Shown piece by piece: positions 10,536 through 23,800 of a stretch of DNA of 64,000 nucleotides. Every line of letters starts with the position of its first letter. Positions within the stretch are counted from its first letter, which is position 1. Origin of the DNA: Lagopus muta (taxonomy: Eukaryota > Chordata > Aves > Galliformes > Phasianidae); the NCBI RefSeq assembly GCF_023343835.1, contig NC_064433.1, positions 71,322,032 through 71,386,031 of the forward strand. The letters are read 5' to 3'. Position numbers and translations under genes: made by a program. Below the pieces are notes generated by a model, which did no database searches, was not told where the DNA came from, and was given only the letters and a program-made list of their open reading frames with translations.

Positions 10536-12952
10536 CTATTTGTGAGATGGCTGTCTAAACTCAGCTGTCTAAACAGAAGGACCCTGAGATAGATCAGTCT
10601 GCAGCACGTGTTTATATATAATTGTGATAGATGATGTATTTTCCTGAGCAGTTTTAACAGTATGTTGCTTTTCACAGAAGGAAAGTGTTTTCCAGTTGCT
10701 CCCCAAAAATGTGTGAAGAAGGCTGAACAAACCCTCTGTAGCAAGGTAGGCTTGTATTGTTTTCTGCATTTTTCAGGTTAGAAAACATAGGTGAGAAGTG
10801 GGGTGGCATTTTGTTAGCACTAGAGCACTTTGGTATTTCCATTTCTGCGTTTGAAAGGTCTGCTTGTTTGTATTGCTCTGGGTTTCTGTACTGTTATTCA
10901 TGAGTTGGAAGAGAGATAGAAACTGGAGAAAAGTTATGCTTTACTTCAATTCATTTACAAATCACAAAAGCTATGATTTTCTTCAATTCGTTTACAAACC
11001 AGAAGGAATAGCATTAATGATGATCAGACAGACTAAGCTAGGGAGTGTCAGGGGCAGATGTGAGAATGACTTTGAGCTGTTCCCATCAGAGCATTCCACA
11101 GCTCTCATCAGCCTTCCCACCACCTTATTTCCCAGCCTCCCCCCCCAGTGTTTTGATTTTGCTTTTGGTTTGTAGTGTTCTTCTTGCTGCAGGGGTTGTG
11201 CTCCAAAGGATTATTTTCCAAGTTGGATTTGCCATTCATTCTGACTTTCTGAGATCACTCATCTTTTGATGTCTCACACTCTCCTCTTGATTCCCATGCA
11301 CAAATGTCTTACAGTTTATGAGGTGGGGGAAAATACAGTGGATGATGAATGTGCCTGTTGTAAAAAGAAGACCATATGTATGTTGCCCGTCTTTCTGTCT
11401 TGCACTTGTCACATCCTCCATGTGACATCTAGAAAACTGAGGAAAAAAAATGAAGGATATTGGTGGTTTTGGTGAGAAAGAATTGTTAAACTAAGGCAGA
11501 TATAGTAGATATGAAGAGTGACATCATTGTTACTATTATGTCAGCTTTGGTCTCTGCAATGCCAGGGATGTGTGTTCTCTCTAACTTATTGCCTCTCTGA
11601 GTGAGCAAAAAGGCAAATTGCTGCTATAGGTCAGAATGCTCTAATAATGTGTGCCTTGAAAAATGCTATTGAGTAAGTTCCTATTTTCAGTTAACTTCTA
11701 AAGTGGAAAGATAAATGGAGACAGAAGAGTCAATGCTGCAGTATCTGTTCACCTGTTCACTAGAGATTAATTTTCAAATAGGCTTAGGAATATTGTCTGT
11801 ATCATAAAACCCAGACATAAACACTGGAAAAATTAAGGACCAGACAATCATCCACACTCCATTTATCCTCTTATGCATTTAAAATATCATCACAGAAACT
11901 TGACCCTGTATGATTTTAAGGACATAGGAAAACTCCAGATTTTTTCTCCCCTCCTTTGCTTCCTAAAGCAGGTTTTCCATTAGTTTTCATATATGCAGTA
12001 ACTCAAACAGTATAACCTTCTTACGAAAAAGCATAGCTTGAAGGCTCAGTTTTGAGAGAAAGGTAGGGAGAACCCTCTCTATAGGGAGAAAAAACCTGTT
12101 TTTGAAAAGAAGTGATGGTTTAGATGTCTTCAGTGTGCAATGTAATGACTGCTCACGAGTAGGTCTGAACCCGCCAAATTGCAGTTCTTTATGTCCAGAG
12201 CTGCTTTGATGGGATAACCCTGTGCTCTGACTGGATTCAGTATGGCAATATGGGGAATGAGGAGGGCTGGGAGGGCAAGAAAAGTAGAAAAAGGATGTAT
12301 TTCCTAAAGAGAAGTATGGTATCACCTATCTTCTGGTTCTGTCAGCTCTGTCTGATCTTGCAGATTGGCAGCGCTAAGGAGGAAAGAGTTCATGCACCAG
12401 CAGCAAAGGCAGAGAGTCCATCACAGTCCTGCCTTGTTCTCTCCAGCCAGGCAGGATGTGCTCTTTGTATCAGGACAGCTGACAATCAGGTAAATAAAGA
12501 TAAGGGTGCCAGAGAATTTGCTGTTTACTTCTGGGCTCTGGCCACAAGTCTTCCTCATCACTGTATGTGAGAGGGATGTTTGGAGCTGCTCTGTGTTATT
12601 ACCTGAATCAAATTTTTGGTCCTCAGTCTTTAGGCAGTCAGATTCAATCATCCTTTGCTTTTGGTCAAGTTTTTCTTATGTGACAAGCAGCAAGACTGCA
12701 AAACAAAGCTATGTAAATTGGTACTGTGCATGTGAAGAGAAGCTCTTCAGCTACGTTTTGTAATTTCATCCCCCTTCATTCACTCCAATACAGTCTTTCT
12801 TAAGAGGTTCTTATTTTTAACTGTATATTCAGAATTCAACCGTTTGTTTAGGGTGAAAGCTACTATATGATGTTTCCAGTGTGTTCTGGAGAGTGTTGCA
12901 GACTCTAGCATGTATAGAAGAAATGAATTTAAATAAGTTAGTTTTGTAAACA
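10536..12952. other. Spacer upstream of CDKN1A
   Basis: No gene or repeat family recognised. It contains a short C run near 11141. Open frames on both strands are short and show no domain. Confidence 0.4.
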
Positions 12953-13428
12953 GAGCTTCCAGAGGAGGGCCATGAAGATGATCAAGGGGCTGGAACACCT
13001 CCCCTATGAAGAGAGGCTGAGGGAGCTGGGCTTGTTCAGCCTGGAGAAAAGAAGGCTGCGGGGTGACCTCATTGTAGCCTTTCAGTGCCTAAAGGGAGCC
13101 TACAGACAGGAGGGGAGTTGACTTTTTACAAGGGTAGATAATGGCAGGACTAGGGGAAATAGTTTTAAGTTGAGGGAGGGAAGATGTATGTTGGATGTCA
13201 GGGGGAAGTTCTTTACAGAGAGAGTGGTGAGGTGCTGGAACAGGCTGCCCTGAGAGGTTGTGGATGCCCCATCCCTGGATGTGTTCAAGACCAGGTTGAA
13301 TGGGGCCCTGGGCAGCCTGGTCTGGTATTGAATGTAGAGGTTGGTGGCCCTGCATGTGGCAGGGGGGTTGGAGATGTGTGATCCTTAAGGTTCCCTCCAA
13401 CCCTGGCCATTTTGTGATTTTATGAAAT
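12953..13428 (+). mobile_element. CR1 LINE, 3' end fragment (plus)
   Basis: The segment contains the highly typical CR1 run AGAGGCTGAGGGAGCTGGGC followed by TTGTTCAGCCTGGAGAAAAG, then the 3' UTR with GAACAGGCTGCCCTGAGAG and a CTCCAACCCTGGCCATTTTG tail. The body is about 475 bases, 5'-truncated and well preserved. Confidence 0.92.
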
Positions 13429-15479
13429 ATGCAGTATCAACATGGGAGACTGAACCTAAGGAACACTGTGGTTCAAACTAGTTCAGAGACTGTACTGCAC
13501 TCTGTATGTCACTGTGAGTTGGATTATGCCTTTTGAGTGTCTGAGAATAAAAATGAATTCCCAAAGAATGGAATGGGCCAGTGCGAAAGGTGTTGTAGGG
13601 GGAGAAGTACTTGGAAGCAGGTGACCTGCTGTTTTATTCAGCTAGGGACTGTGAGGGACAGAAGAGATCCGACACTTGGGACCAACCTTTCTAATGAAAT
13701 GGTCTGACTGGCATTATTAGGAGGGGGCTATGGTGGCCAGTGTATGTGGTCACCTGGAGTCAGTCGTGATGGTGAAGGAGGGAGGTCACAGCACTGAGCT
13801 TCATTTTGGTTTCTGTTTTTTTGTTATTTTTTCCTAGTGGAAGCACTTGCTTTTGGTTAGTCAGAAGAGCAAGTGCTTTTGTAACCTTCCTGCCATCAAA
13901 GCTGCCCCATATCTGTCAAGGCTTTGAAGAAAGTTGGAGCTGTGTCAGAATCTTGGCCTTAGGCCTCCTTTTGAGGCCGGCAGTGATGTCAGCGGCAGAG
14001 GGTTTGGGCTAGCCCTGCTCAGTTTTGAAAAATCCCTCCTTCAATTTTGATCCCTTTCCAGCTGTTTTGCTCATGAACCGGGCCAGGGGGTCTGCTTTCA
14101 TTCACCCAGCTGCATCTGCAGTTATGATTGGCTGGAATAAAACTTCAACATCCTTGACGGCTGTGTGCTTCAGAGCAGTGCCTGATCATCAGCAGGTGAA
14201 AAAGCTAGTATTTTCTTGTGTAATTCAGTGCATGGTGTTTTATGCCTTCCTCTGGAGCATCTGGCTCTAGTCACTGTCTGAGATAGATGCTGGGCTAGAT
14301 ATAGCATCTATCTGCCCCAGTATTGCAGTGCCTATGCTCCTATCTCCCTTGTGGGCTGAAGTCCTGTGATATCCTTCCAGCTGGTAATATGCCCAGGACA
14401 GAATTTTAGCACCATCTGCCACTTGAAATGCTTACAGCCTCAATTATTGAAAATAAACCTGTTTGAATGAAACAAGTGTATGGAAATGAGCTGTCTTCCC
14501 TCGTCCTTTTGCTATCTCTCTGGGGATGGCAGAGTGTGCAGGAGAAAGGGAAGCATGAAGTGGGGAAGAAGGAGAGGACCTTGGTGAAGCCTGACCAGGG
14601 CACTAGTGCTTCCCCTTCTCCCTTCTCCTTGCTGGGGATACAGGAATGAACATTTATATCACACAGGAGATGTTTGCCACAAAACACGATAGTTTCAACT
14701 GCAAATGAGCTCTAAGGATCAGTTTCACTTGGTATAAACGCAGCTGTCCTCATACCTTAACCCATCACCTGACACGTTGAAAGAGAAGGAGAGAGTCGAG
14801 AGCCAAACACAATATTAATCAGAATTGAACCTTTCTTGGGACTCTCATTTTTCCTTCAGTTTCCATGTTTCAGTTACTTACTTCATTTCTCCCAAACACC
14901 AGGAATGATAGCCCAGGCAATGGCCTGCAACATCACTCATAGGGCAGATATTCTTGTCTCCAGCACAGATGTTTAGTTCTGGTTAGTCTGCAGCCGAAGC
15001 AGTTAGCCACTTGGCTGAACTTCCCTTGTGCTTTCATCAGGGTTTAAAGTGAACCCATGCTGTCAAGGGAGACGGCAGATATTTTATCCTTTTTTCACAT
15101 TTATGTGCTCTGAAACAGCTCAACTGGGACAAGTTAAGTCTTGAGGGCATATACGTTGCCACAGAAGTGTCAAGGAAGATTAAAAACAGGCACAGAAGTT
15201 TGAAGGCTAGACTAACCCCAAGAAAATGCTAGAAGGGAAGCTTTTTTCTCAGTGCTAGGTAGAAGGAAGTTAGAAACCATCCATGAGGACACTGTTGGGT
15301 GTTTTTTCATTTCGACAGCCTATATGGAGGTTGCAGTTCGGGTTTATGTGCTTTGTAGTAAAAGAGATAGTCATGAGCATATTTTCTCCCATTATAAAAA
15401 ATAATTCAACTAACTTTTCAAGTGAAGAGGGTTCACAGCAGTAGTAGTGGCTCCAGTCTATTGAGAAGATCATTAAAGA
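13429..15479. other. Spacer, nothing recognised
   Basis: Mixed-composition DNA with only short open frames. No repeat or gene identified. Confidence 0.4.
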
Positions 15480-17185
15480 GGCTTATATTGGAGGCAGCCT
15501 GGGCTTTAGTGACCATACCCACATTAAGTTCATGATATCAAGGAACATGGGCCTGGCGAAGAGCAGAATCAGGACCCTGAACTTCAGGAGCTGTTGGCTG
15601 TTTAAGGAATTATGAATGAGATTCCCTGGGAAACTGTCCTTGGGGACAAACGAACGGGACAGAGTTGGCAGTTCTGTTATATAAGGATGTTACCCTGACA
15701 TGCAGAAATGGGATCAGGAAAACCAAGGTAGTTTTATATGGAGCTGAACTTGGCATGGGATGTGAAAAATAACAATAAAGATTTCTTTAGACACATTGGA
15801 CGTGTGAGATAATTAAAGGAGAATGGTAAATGAGAAGAGACAAGTGGCTTCAACAGACATGGAGAAGGTGGATGTACTCAATATGTTCTTTGTCTTCTCT
15901 TTACTGACAGTCAGGCCTCCCATGTCCCATCACCTCTAGGCTGGGATTGGAGAATGGAATCTCTCCCACTGTAAGAACAGAGCAAGACATACACCACCTC
16001 ATGAGACAGAAGGATACAAGTCTATGGGGCCAGATGACATCCATCCCAGGGTCCTGAAGGAACTGGCTGATGTGGTTGCCAAGGTGCTCTCCATCATATT
16101 TGAAAAAGGGAGAAAGGGAGACCCAGGATCTCTTCTCTGACTGGAAAGATGATGGAGCAGATCATCCTGGAAGAGATGTAAATGCACATTCAAGAGGAGG
16201 AGGTGATCCTAGACAGCCAGTCCAACCGAGGGCAGATCATTCCTGACTGATCTGGTGGCCTATGATAGAATGATGGCCTTGGTAGACAAAGAGAGGGCAA
16301 CAGATGTCTTCTGCTTGGACTTGTGCAAGGCTTTTGACATGATCCCACACCATATCCTTGTTTCTAAATTGCAGAGAGATGAAGGCTGGACTAGTTGGTG
16401 AATAAAGAGGTGATTGGATGGTCACAGCCAGAGGATTGTGGTCAACGGCTCTTTGAGTAGATAGAGGCCGGTCATGAGTTGTGCCCCTCAGGAACCATCT
16501 TGGGACTAGTGCTCTTCAGCATTTTAATTAATGAAATAGACAAGCAGTGTGTGTTTGCAGCACAGAAGGTCAACTGTATCCTGGGCTGAATCAAAATGGG
16601 GGTGGCCAGCAGACCAAGGGATATGATTATTCTCTTGGTCTCTTCCCTTGTAAGGTCCCATTTGGAGCACTGCATCCAGGTCTGTGGCCCCCAGCACAAG
16701 ATGTGGAGCTTTTGGAACAGGTGAGCCTTCAAGGAGAGCCTCGAAGGCGGTCAGAGGGCTGAAGCACCTCTCTTGTGAAGGAGAAAAGTTGAGGGAGCTG
16801 GGCTTGTTTAACTTGAAGAGGGGAAAGCTCCAGGAAGACCTCATTGAGACCTTCCAGTATTTGAAGGGAGCTTATAAAGTGGAGTGGGACTGACATTTTA
16901 CATGGTCTGAAAGTGGTAGGACAAGGGGAAATGGTTTCAAACTAAAAGAAGGGAGATTTAGGTTAGGTACTGGGAGGAGGTTCTTCACTCAGAGGATGGT
17001 GAGACGCTGGAATAGGTTGCCCAGAGAAGCTGTGGATGCCCCATCCTTGTAGGTGTTCAGGTTGGATGGGGCCCTGGGCAGCCTAATTTAGTGGGTAGTA
17101 ACCCTGTCCACGGCACAGCTGTTGAAACTAGATGGTCTTTGAAGTTCCTTCCAACCTAAGCCGTTCTAGGATTGTTTTAGCACAT
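15480..17185 (+). mobile_element. CR1 LINE, longer degraded copy (plus)
   Basis: The segment starts in the region upstream of the reverse transcriptase (GACCATACCCACATTAAGTT). It passes through frames encoding the motif LDLCKAFD (about 16315-16340), the first-aspartate block of LINE reverse transcriptase, and ends with the 3' UTR and a CTTCCAACCTAAGCCGTTCT tail. Many frameshifts and stops, and a gap near 16540-16560 where the RT C-terminus and following part are missing, show it is dead. At about 1.7 kb it is among the longest copies here. Confidence 0.85.
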
Positions 17186-19860
17186 ATATGGGTTGGAAAT
17201 GACATGCAGATGGTTCTTGCTGTGCTGTCACTTAGCTTCCTTTCTGAACGATGAGGAAAGCTGCAGATAAATTGATATCAGCATAATCCGATTAAGAGAC
17301 AATGAGTTGGAAAGAGTAAGAAGCTTAGAAGAGCCTGCTAGCATTTCAGTTGTGTTAAGGCTGGGACAAAGGGGGAGTGTTTCATATGGTATGTTATGAG
17401 TAATGAGGAGTCAAAAACTGGGGTATAGATATGTTAAAGGAATGTTTAGTCTCAATTTCAGAAAAGATGTTCTGTAAGCTGTTACACTGATTGATTTGTT
17501 TCCCATGGGAAATAATGAGGACAAGATCTTTAAAACGAAATGGAGCAAAGAATGAGAAAATTTACAAACAAAACCTGTCCCGAACTGGCCCAGTGTGAAA
17601 AACAAGCACCCTTCCCTCCTTTTCTGCCCTCTGTGGTTCTTGCTCCCAAGTTAATTCCTCTCCATTAATCCTTAATTATATGAATTGCCACAATGTATGA
17701 GATGTTTGTTTACATGGTGTGTTCTTTCCCACTTGTCCCACTTTTCTCCTGGATACTTTTCCTCCCTTCTCCTTCCTATGCTTGCTTCCTCTCATCCTCT
17801 CACACCCTACTACCTGCCCACAGAAGCCAGGCTGGATCTCTTCTTGTTCATGGTTCATGGTCTTGGAGAGTTAATTGCTGTGGAAGGCTGTGGTGTGCTG
17901 TGATCTGATGCTAGCAGCTTACTAGCAAGAAGACACAGATTTTCATCCATTCAGCCCTATGGACCTTATAAACGGTGGGGAAAACTGTTGTCTCCATTTT
18001 GCTTTTACATGGTAGTTGAGAGGTAGCCAATAGAAAAGGTTTACTTGAAGTGGCAAGTCAGGGTCAGGAATAGGTTGACTCAGTCCTCTGGTATCTCATC
18101 TCAAATCCTTTCCCCTGGCTGGCAATTCCCACAGTCCTGTGGGTGCTGTCTGATGTATCTGTTCAGGAAGGGCAGGTGGAGCACAGTTGGCAATGTGAGA
18201 GCACTCCCAGCATGTCAGGCAGTACAGTGGGAAAAAGGTAATGCAGGGCCAAGCTGGGCTCAGGACTTAGGTGTGATGCTGGAAACTTCCCATGGGTTAA
18301 ACATTTAAACTGTTGTTGCTGTTTCTTTCAACAAATAAGCAAGGCATACATTGCAATTTATACCAAGTAAGGAAGTCTCTATAAAACATTCCCCAGATTT
18401 GAAGTAATCATGTTTTTCAATGGAATAAAAAAAAAAAAAAAATTGGCACATAGCATCTTCTCTTAAGCCTAGGCAAGACACACACATTCATTTCCAGTAG
18501 CAGCACAAAGCGTTCTGACTGTAACTAGGTGAGAATGCTAAACAGACCCGGTTTCCCTGTTGGTGTCTGAAAACAAGGATAAATTCCTCAGCAGACAAGA
18601 GACAGATGGTGCAGACATTGCTACAATCCTGGCTTTCTGGCATTAGAAAGTTGTGCAAATCCAAAGGTTCAGAGTGTGAAAGATTCTTAATTAATTGTTA
18701 TCTCTATCGGGATGCTGTCATTCTTTGCCAGTAGCACAGAGGGCTTGCAGTAAGCTTAGCTCTAGCAGGCAGGCAAAATATTTCTGTGATGGCTTTAATT
18801 CATCCTTGGCTGGATGAATAATGCACTGTTTGTCATGCAGAGTAAGGGAAGTGAGACTCTTGTTGTTCTAGATAGACAGAAGGCTAGAAAAGAGGTGCAG
18901 TTTTGGACAGCTATTCTCTCCTGATGCACTTGAGGAGTTTGTGGGGGAATGTCTGAATTCAACACTGTCATGGGTTTGATATTTGTAGTGTTGCATGCTG
19001 CACTGAAGTGTGAACAGCATGTCTATGCTGCCGTGCATCACCATCAAACTGCTTCAGTACTGACCATCCAGATCAGGGCAGCACACACATGGGCTGGAAG
19101 TTCTCCTTATTCATCCAATGACTGCTGCTGCATTGCTGCACTCTAGGGTTTCTTTCTTGGTCTGTAGTGGGAATCCCTACTGAAAATGAAAGGACTCGGG
19201 AAGCTAAGGGACAGGTAAGGGGACACCCATAGCTTCTTGTTTGGCATAAAGGAGCCACAGTGGTGAATATGAGCAAGTTGTTGTCAATGAAGTTAAGCTG
19301 GTGTGTGGAGTGGAAGGCTGTTTGGTGATTAGGTTGGGGACAATGGCAGGCTGGAAGAGGAGCAGTGAAAGAAAGATCACAGATGGAAAGTGGGAGTAGA
19401 GATAGGAAAGCTGGTTGTCTTGTATAGAAACTGGGAGATGAGGGGAGAATATTAGCTAGCTGGAAAGAAAGGGCCTAGATCAAAGAACTCAAAATAAGGA
19501 AGGGAAAAAACAAGACAGTGCAGGAAGGGAATCATCTGTAATGATTTGGAAAGACATATCTGTCCAAGGAGCACAGCTCCTTATATCTTGAAAGGAACTT
19601 ATTCTCCTCTGCTGTCAAGAAGTCCCTGGAACTTGAGAGCAGTGTGTCCTGTATGGTTGTAGAACAGACATATCTTTTTCAGTTATCTGATGTTAGCTCA
19701 GGTGAGAAGTATCCTGTGCATCAGTGTTTCTGATGAGCCTGTATGACCTGGTTTTGCCAAACCCTGCTGTCTTAGACTGTCACTTACCTCTTAACTCTAC
19801 CATTTGTGACATTTACATAGATAGAGTTTTATGTTGCTTTCAACAGTTCTGTTAAGTTGG
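17186..19860. other. Spacer, nothing recognised
   Basis: AT-rich DNA with an A run at about 18428-18442. No gene or repeat family seen. Confidence 0.4.
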
Positions 19861-20835
19861 ATTTAGTCAATTCCGGGTCCAAGACCATTCAACATCTTCA
19901 TTAATGATCAAGATGATGGGCACAGTGCATTCTCAACAACTTTACAGATGATGCAAAACTGTGAGGAGTGATGTGTACAGCAGTGGGTCATGCTGCCTTC
20001 CAGAGAGATCTTAGCAGTCTGGAGAAATGGCCTAGCAGGAACCTCATGTAATTCAACAAGGAGAAATGCAAAGCTGGGAAGGAGCAACTTCTGGGAAGAA
20101 GCACCAAGACATGCTGGGGGCACTCAGCTGGAAAACAGCTTCTCAGAGAAGGACCTGGGGGCCCTGAATGAAAACAAGTGGAACATGAGCTAGCAGTGAG
20201 CTCTTGTTTCTAGGAGGGCCAATGGCATTCGGGGCTGTGTCAGGCAAAGTGCTGCCAGCAAGTCAATAGCGGTAATCTTTCCCTTCTGCTCAGCACTGGT
20301 GAGACCACAGCTGGGATGCTTTGTCCAGTTCTGGGCTCCTCTGTACAAGAGAAACACGGATAGAGTCCAGTGGAGGACCAATAAGCTGATGAAGTAACTG
20401 GAGAACCCCCAGTTGTTTCTAAACCACTCCTTTGAGGAGCCATTTAGAAAGATGGACTATTCAGCCTGGAGAAGAAAAGGCTCAGGAGGAATTTTGTCAA
20501 TGCGTACAAAAACCTGAAGGGAGGATGCACAGAGAACAGAGCCAAGCTCTTTTCAGTGGTACTCATTGCCAGGACAAGAGATGATGGGAACAAACTGGAG
20601 CGCAGGATGTTCACTCTGAACACTAGGAAGCACTTTTTTGCTATGCAGATGACAGAGCATTGGCACAGGTTGTGGAGTCCCTTCCCTGGAGATTTTCAGA
20701 AGCTGACTGAACTTGGGTCTGGGTGTCCCTGCCCTAGGTGTCCCTGCTCAGGGTGTCCTTGCTTGAGCAGAGATCAAAGCAGATGGACTTAGAGGGCCTG
20801 CCAACCTCAACCATGTTGTGATTATGTTGTTTCTG
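19861..20835 (+). mobile_element. CR1 LINE, 3' portion (plus)
   Basis: The segment begins at AACATCTTCATTAATGATC, the end of the RT domain (FNIFINDL-type). It runs through RT C-terminus remnants (LDRL- and CSAL-type blocks) to a 3' UTR with CACTAGGAAGCACTTTTTTG and a tail at 20835. It is heavily mutated. A 15-base triplication lies in its 3' UTR. Confidence 0.85.
20722..20766 (+). repeat. 15-base tandem triplicate inside a CR1 tail
   Basis: Three successive 15-base units begin at 20722, 20737 and 20752, each starting GGTGTCC and differing at a few bases. The unit derives from the CR1 3' UTR block GGTGxCCCTGCTTGAGCAG. Confidence 0.75.
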
Positions 20836-23800
20836 GGGTTTCCTCCCTTTACATGCTGCTCGTATACTCTTAATTTTCATGGTCTTGCTCCATAGCATGT
20901 TTTACCAGTTGGTCCTCTCCTCCCTTTTTTCCCATAGTTCGACATGGTAGACTGAAGTACCTGAGAGCCTCTGAGGAGAACTCTTGAGTGTGCAAATAAC
21001 TGAGCACCAGCAAATGCAAGTGAATGTTTTCAGTCGTTTCTTGGTGTGGTCAGCAGTGGTTCTGGACAGACGTGTTATATATCTGTGCTGACTGATTAGA
21101 CAGGATCCAGTCCTGCTAAGCAGTGTATCTGGAAAAATGTTAATCAAACAAACCAGACAGTCAGTTTCAGTGGCTTACAGAGGATTCTGAAATGGTTTCT
21201 TACATATTTTTCATTATCAAAAGCATGACATAAATGTTTATTTGATCCTCTCAGGAATTATATTGTGATTTCCCCCTTAATTGATTTGAAACAAGCTTTT
21301 CTCTTGTTTTTCACTAGTTCAGTTTTTTGGTAATCTGTATGCATTTTTACAGTGTTCCAAAATACCGAACATTTATATGTGGCTCCCCAAATGGAGATTA
21401 TGGGATGGGGGAAAAAGTAGAAGAAGAAACTACACTTTTTAAATCAGTTCTGCCTCTAATGCCGGAGGCTTCTTTTCATCCATAAGAAGGCAAAGTCAGA
21501 TTTGCTTATCTTAGGGATCTTAAATGTGTTGTGCTTCAAACTCCTGCAGGCAAGAGATCTCACCCACTTGGTGCTGTGCTGAGCCCAGGCTTGAGCTTAC
21601 TGACCTTCCTGGAGCCTAATGACTGTTGCTCCATTAGAGCCTTTACAGCATCAAAACATTGGCTCATTTGCCACCTTCTCACTCCCACCCTATAAATGAG
21701 GATTGTGGGTTACTGCTGTGCATCATCAGTTTTGTGCAATGTGACTGCTCCATCACATGTCAGAGCTGTTTTCTCAGTTCTTTCCCTCCATGTCCTGAAA
21801 GCTTTTCATTAGTCATCTAAGGGAGAAAAAAAGTACCCAAACTCTGTATTCATATTCCCATGGTGAATTTTCCTGACTGGATTTTTTTAGATACAGGCTT
21901 TGGATCTGTGCTTAAATTTTTGCAGTTGTCAACAGCCAGATCAGGAAATCATTATTTGCAAAAAAAAAAACAAAAACAAAAAACCAGGTCATTTAGGCTT
22001 CCAGGCTTGTGGCTCACTTCATTTCCTGGCAGACTGTGTAGCATTCAGCTTTGGCTCTGCAGTGTGAGCCCTGCATTTCTGGAAATTTGGGTCACTTACT
22101 TCTAGGGGGTCAAGAAACAGATTTAGATTACTGCTTTCTATCATTCTAAGTTTAAAAAATCTCTCTTTGTTTCTTACGTGGAGCTTCTGACACCAAGCAG
22201 TCCCTATTATTTATAATAAAATCTTAAAAATAGGTTAAAAAACCTGGGGGTCCCCTTAAAGTTATTTGGAAAATCCAGAGTGTCTAAACTGAACCCTTAT
22301 TATCACTCTTGTGATCTTTGACTGGCCTTTTGCATGAACATGTGGAAGATTAATCTTCATGCTATTTTGCATGTACTTACATGGTCCCCTGATGCTATTT
22401 CAACACCATTGACATGGCGTTTTTAGCTGGAGAACATGTGTTAGAATTAAACTTCTTGTTAGTCAAAGCGCTTCTCTGTTTCCTGTTTTTCTCCCAAGCC
22501 TTCAATGATCATTTTGCTAGAGAAGCAGAGATGCAGACACCCAGCCCTAGCACTGGTTCTAAACTCTGCCCAGATCCTTATTCACCTTCCCTCTGTGCTG
22601 ATTCTAGGCTTTTATAGGTGGATGTTCACTAGACATGTTATTCACAGTGTGTAAGGGGAGGTTGGGCTGCATGAATCAGAGCCCTGATAGTCCCTGGCTC
22701 AGTTGTATAGTGGTGTCTGACTCAGGCTTGTTTTGGTAGTCCCAGTCATGGATCTCAAAGCAACTGGAACTTCTTGCCCCTATAAGGTACTGTGTATTAG
22801 GCATCACTTGCAGTGGTGTTAGTCTGTTCTAGTTGTTGCTATTATTAGTGCTGTGACTGTCCCACAAGGTGATCGGCTCATGTCTGAGTCCTAGCAGATG
22901 GCTGGCTTGGCTCTCAGAGGTGACTTGCTTTCCCAACAGGCACTTCTAAAGAGGTGCTGGGAAAACAACACCATGGTTTGTGGGCTTCAATCTGGGATCA
23001 AGCAAAGAAGGCACATTCATAGCATCTTTCTTCCTTTGTTAATTTTCATACGGATGTTACAATGCATAGGTTCACCTCTGTCATAACTATGTGGGTTGGC
23101 TCTTCTACTTGTTGTTGTCCTGTATTTTTCTGTAGGTATCCTGAGTCTCTGTTTCCCTCAGTACTTAGACACTACTTTTCAAGCCCTATGCTATAAATGG
23201 GGTTTTAACCTCCGACTGCCTGGAATCTCCCCTGACTTGGTACTGGCTTCACAAATACCCTATTCGAAGCTACTGAGGTTTCAAAATAAATAGCAGAAAA
23301 AGGAAATTCATTTCTATGTGGTGAAATTTACCATTGTTTTTTGGTTATCTTGGAACAGGTTATCCACACCACTGGTTAACACTGCCACAGATTTCCAGGC
23401 TTCCCCCCACCCCGTGCTGATGCTATTCTCTCCCTGCATCCTCCCTCATTTTCTCCTGTCCTCATGGTCCTCCCATCAGTCACAGGATGGGACCGAATGG
23501 TTTTATACAGTGGCTCAGAGCACTTTATGCTCTCCCTTGGGTGATACGTGCTCAGGTGATGGCCCCACCATGGAGGTAAGTGTTGTTCAGCCTCCCATTG
23601 CACCATGTTGGCTGTGTTCAGCCCCGTCTTCCACTCTCGTTGCCCAGATGATTAGTGAGGACTGTGTCTGAAGTACAGGAGTGCCAACTGTCTCTTAAAA
23701 CAGTGTGCTCTCTTAAAACTCATGTGGTGGGGGAAAGGGGGGAAAGAAATCCAACAGTACTTCCCTCCTCACTCTGATAAGCCATGGCATCACAAAGTAC

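Noticed and set aside
13026..13036. A perfect p53 half site GGGCTTGTTC upstream of CDKN1A
   Set aside because: It is part of the common CR1 consensus and has no second half site next to it.
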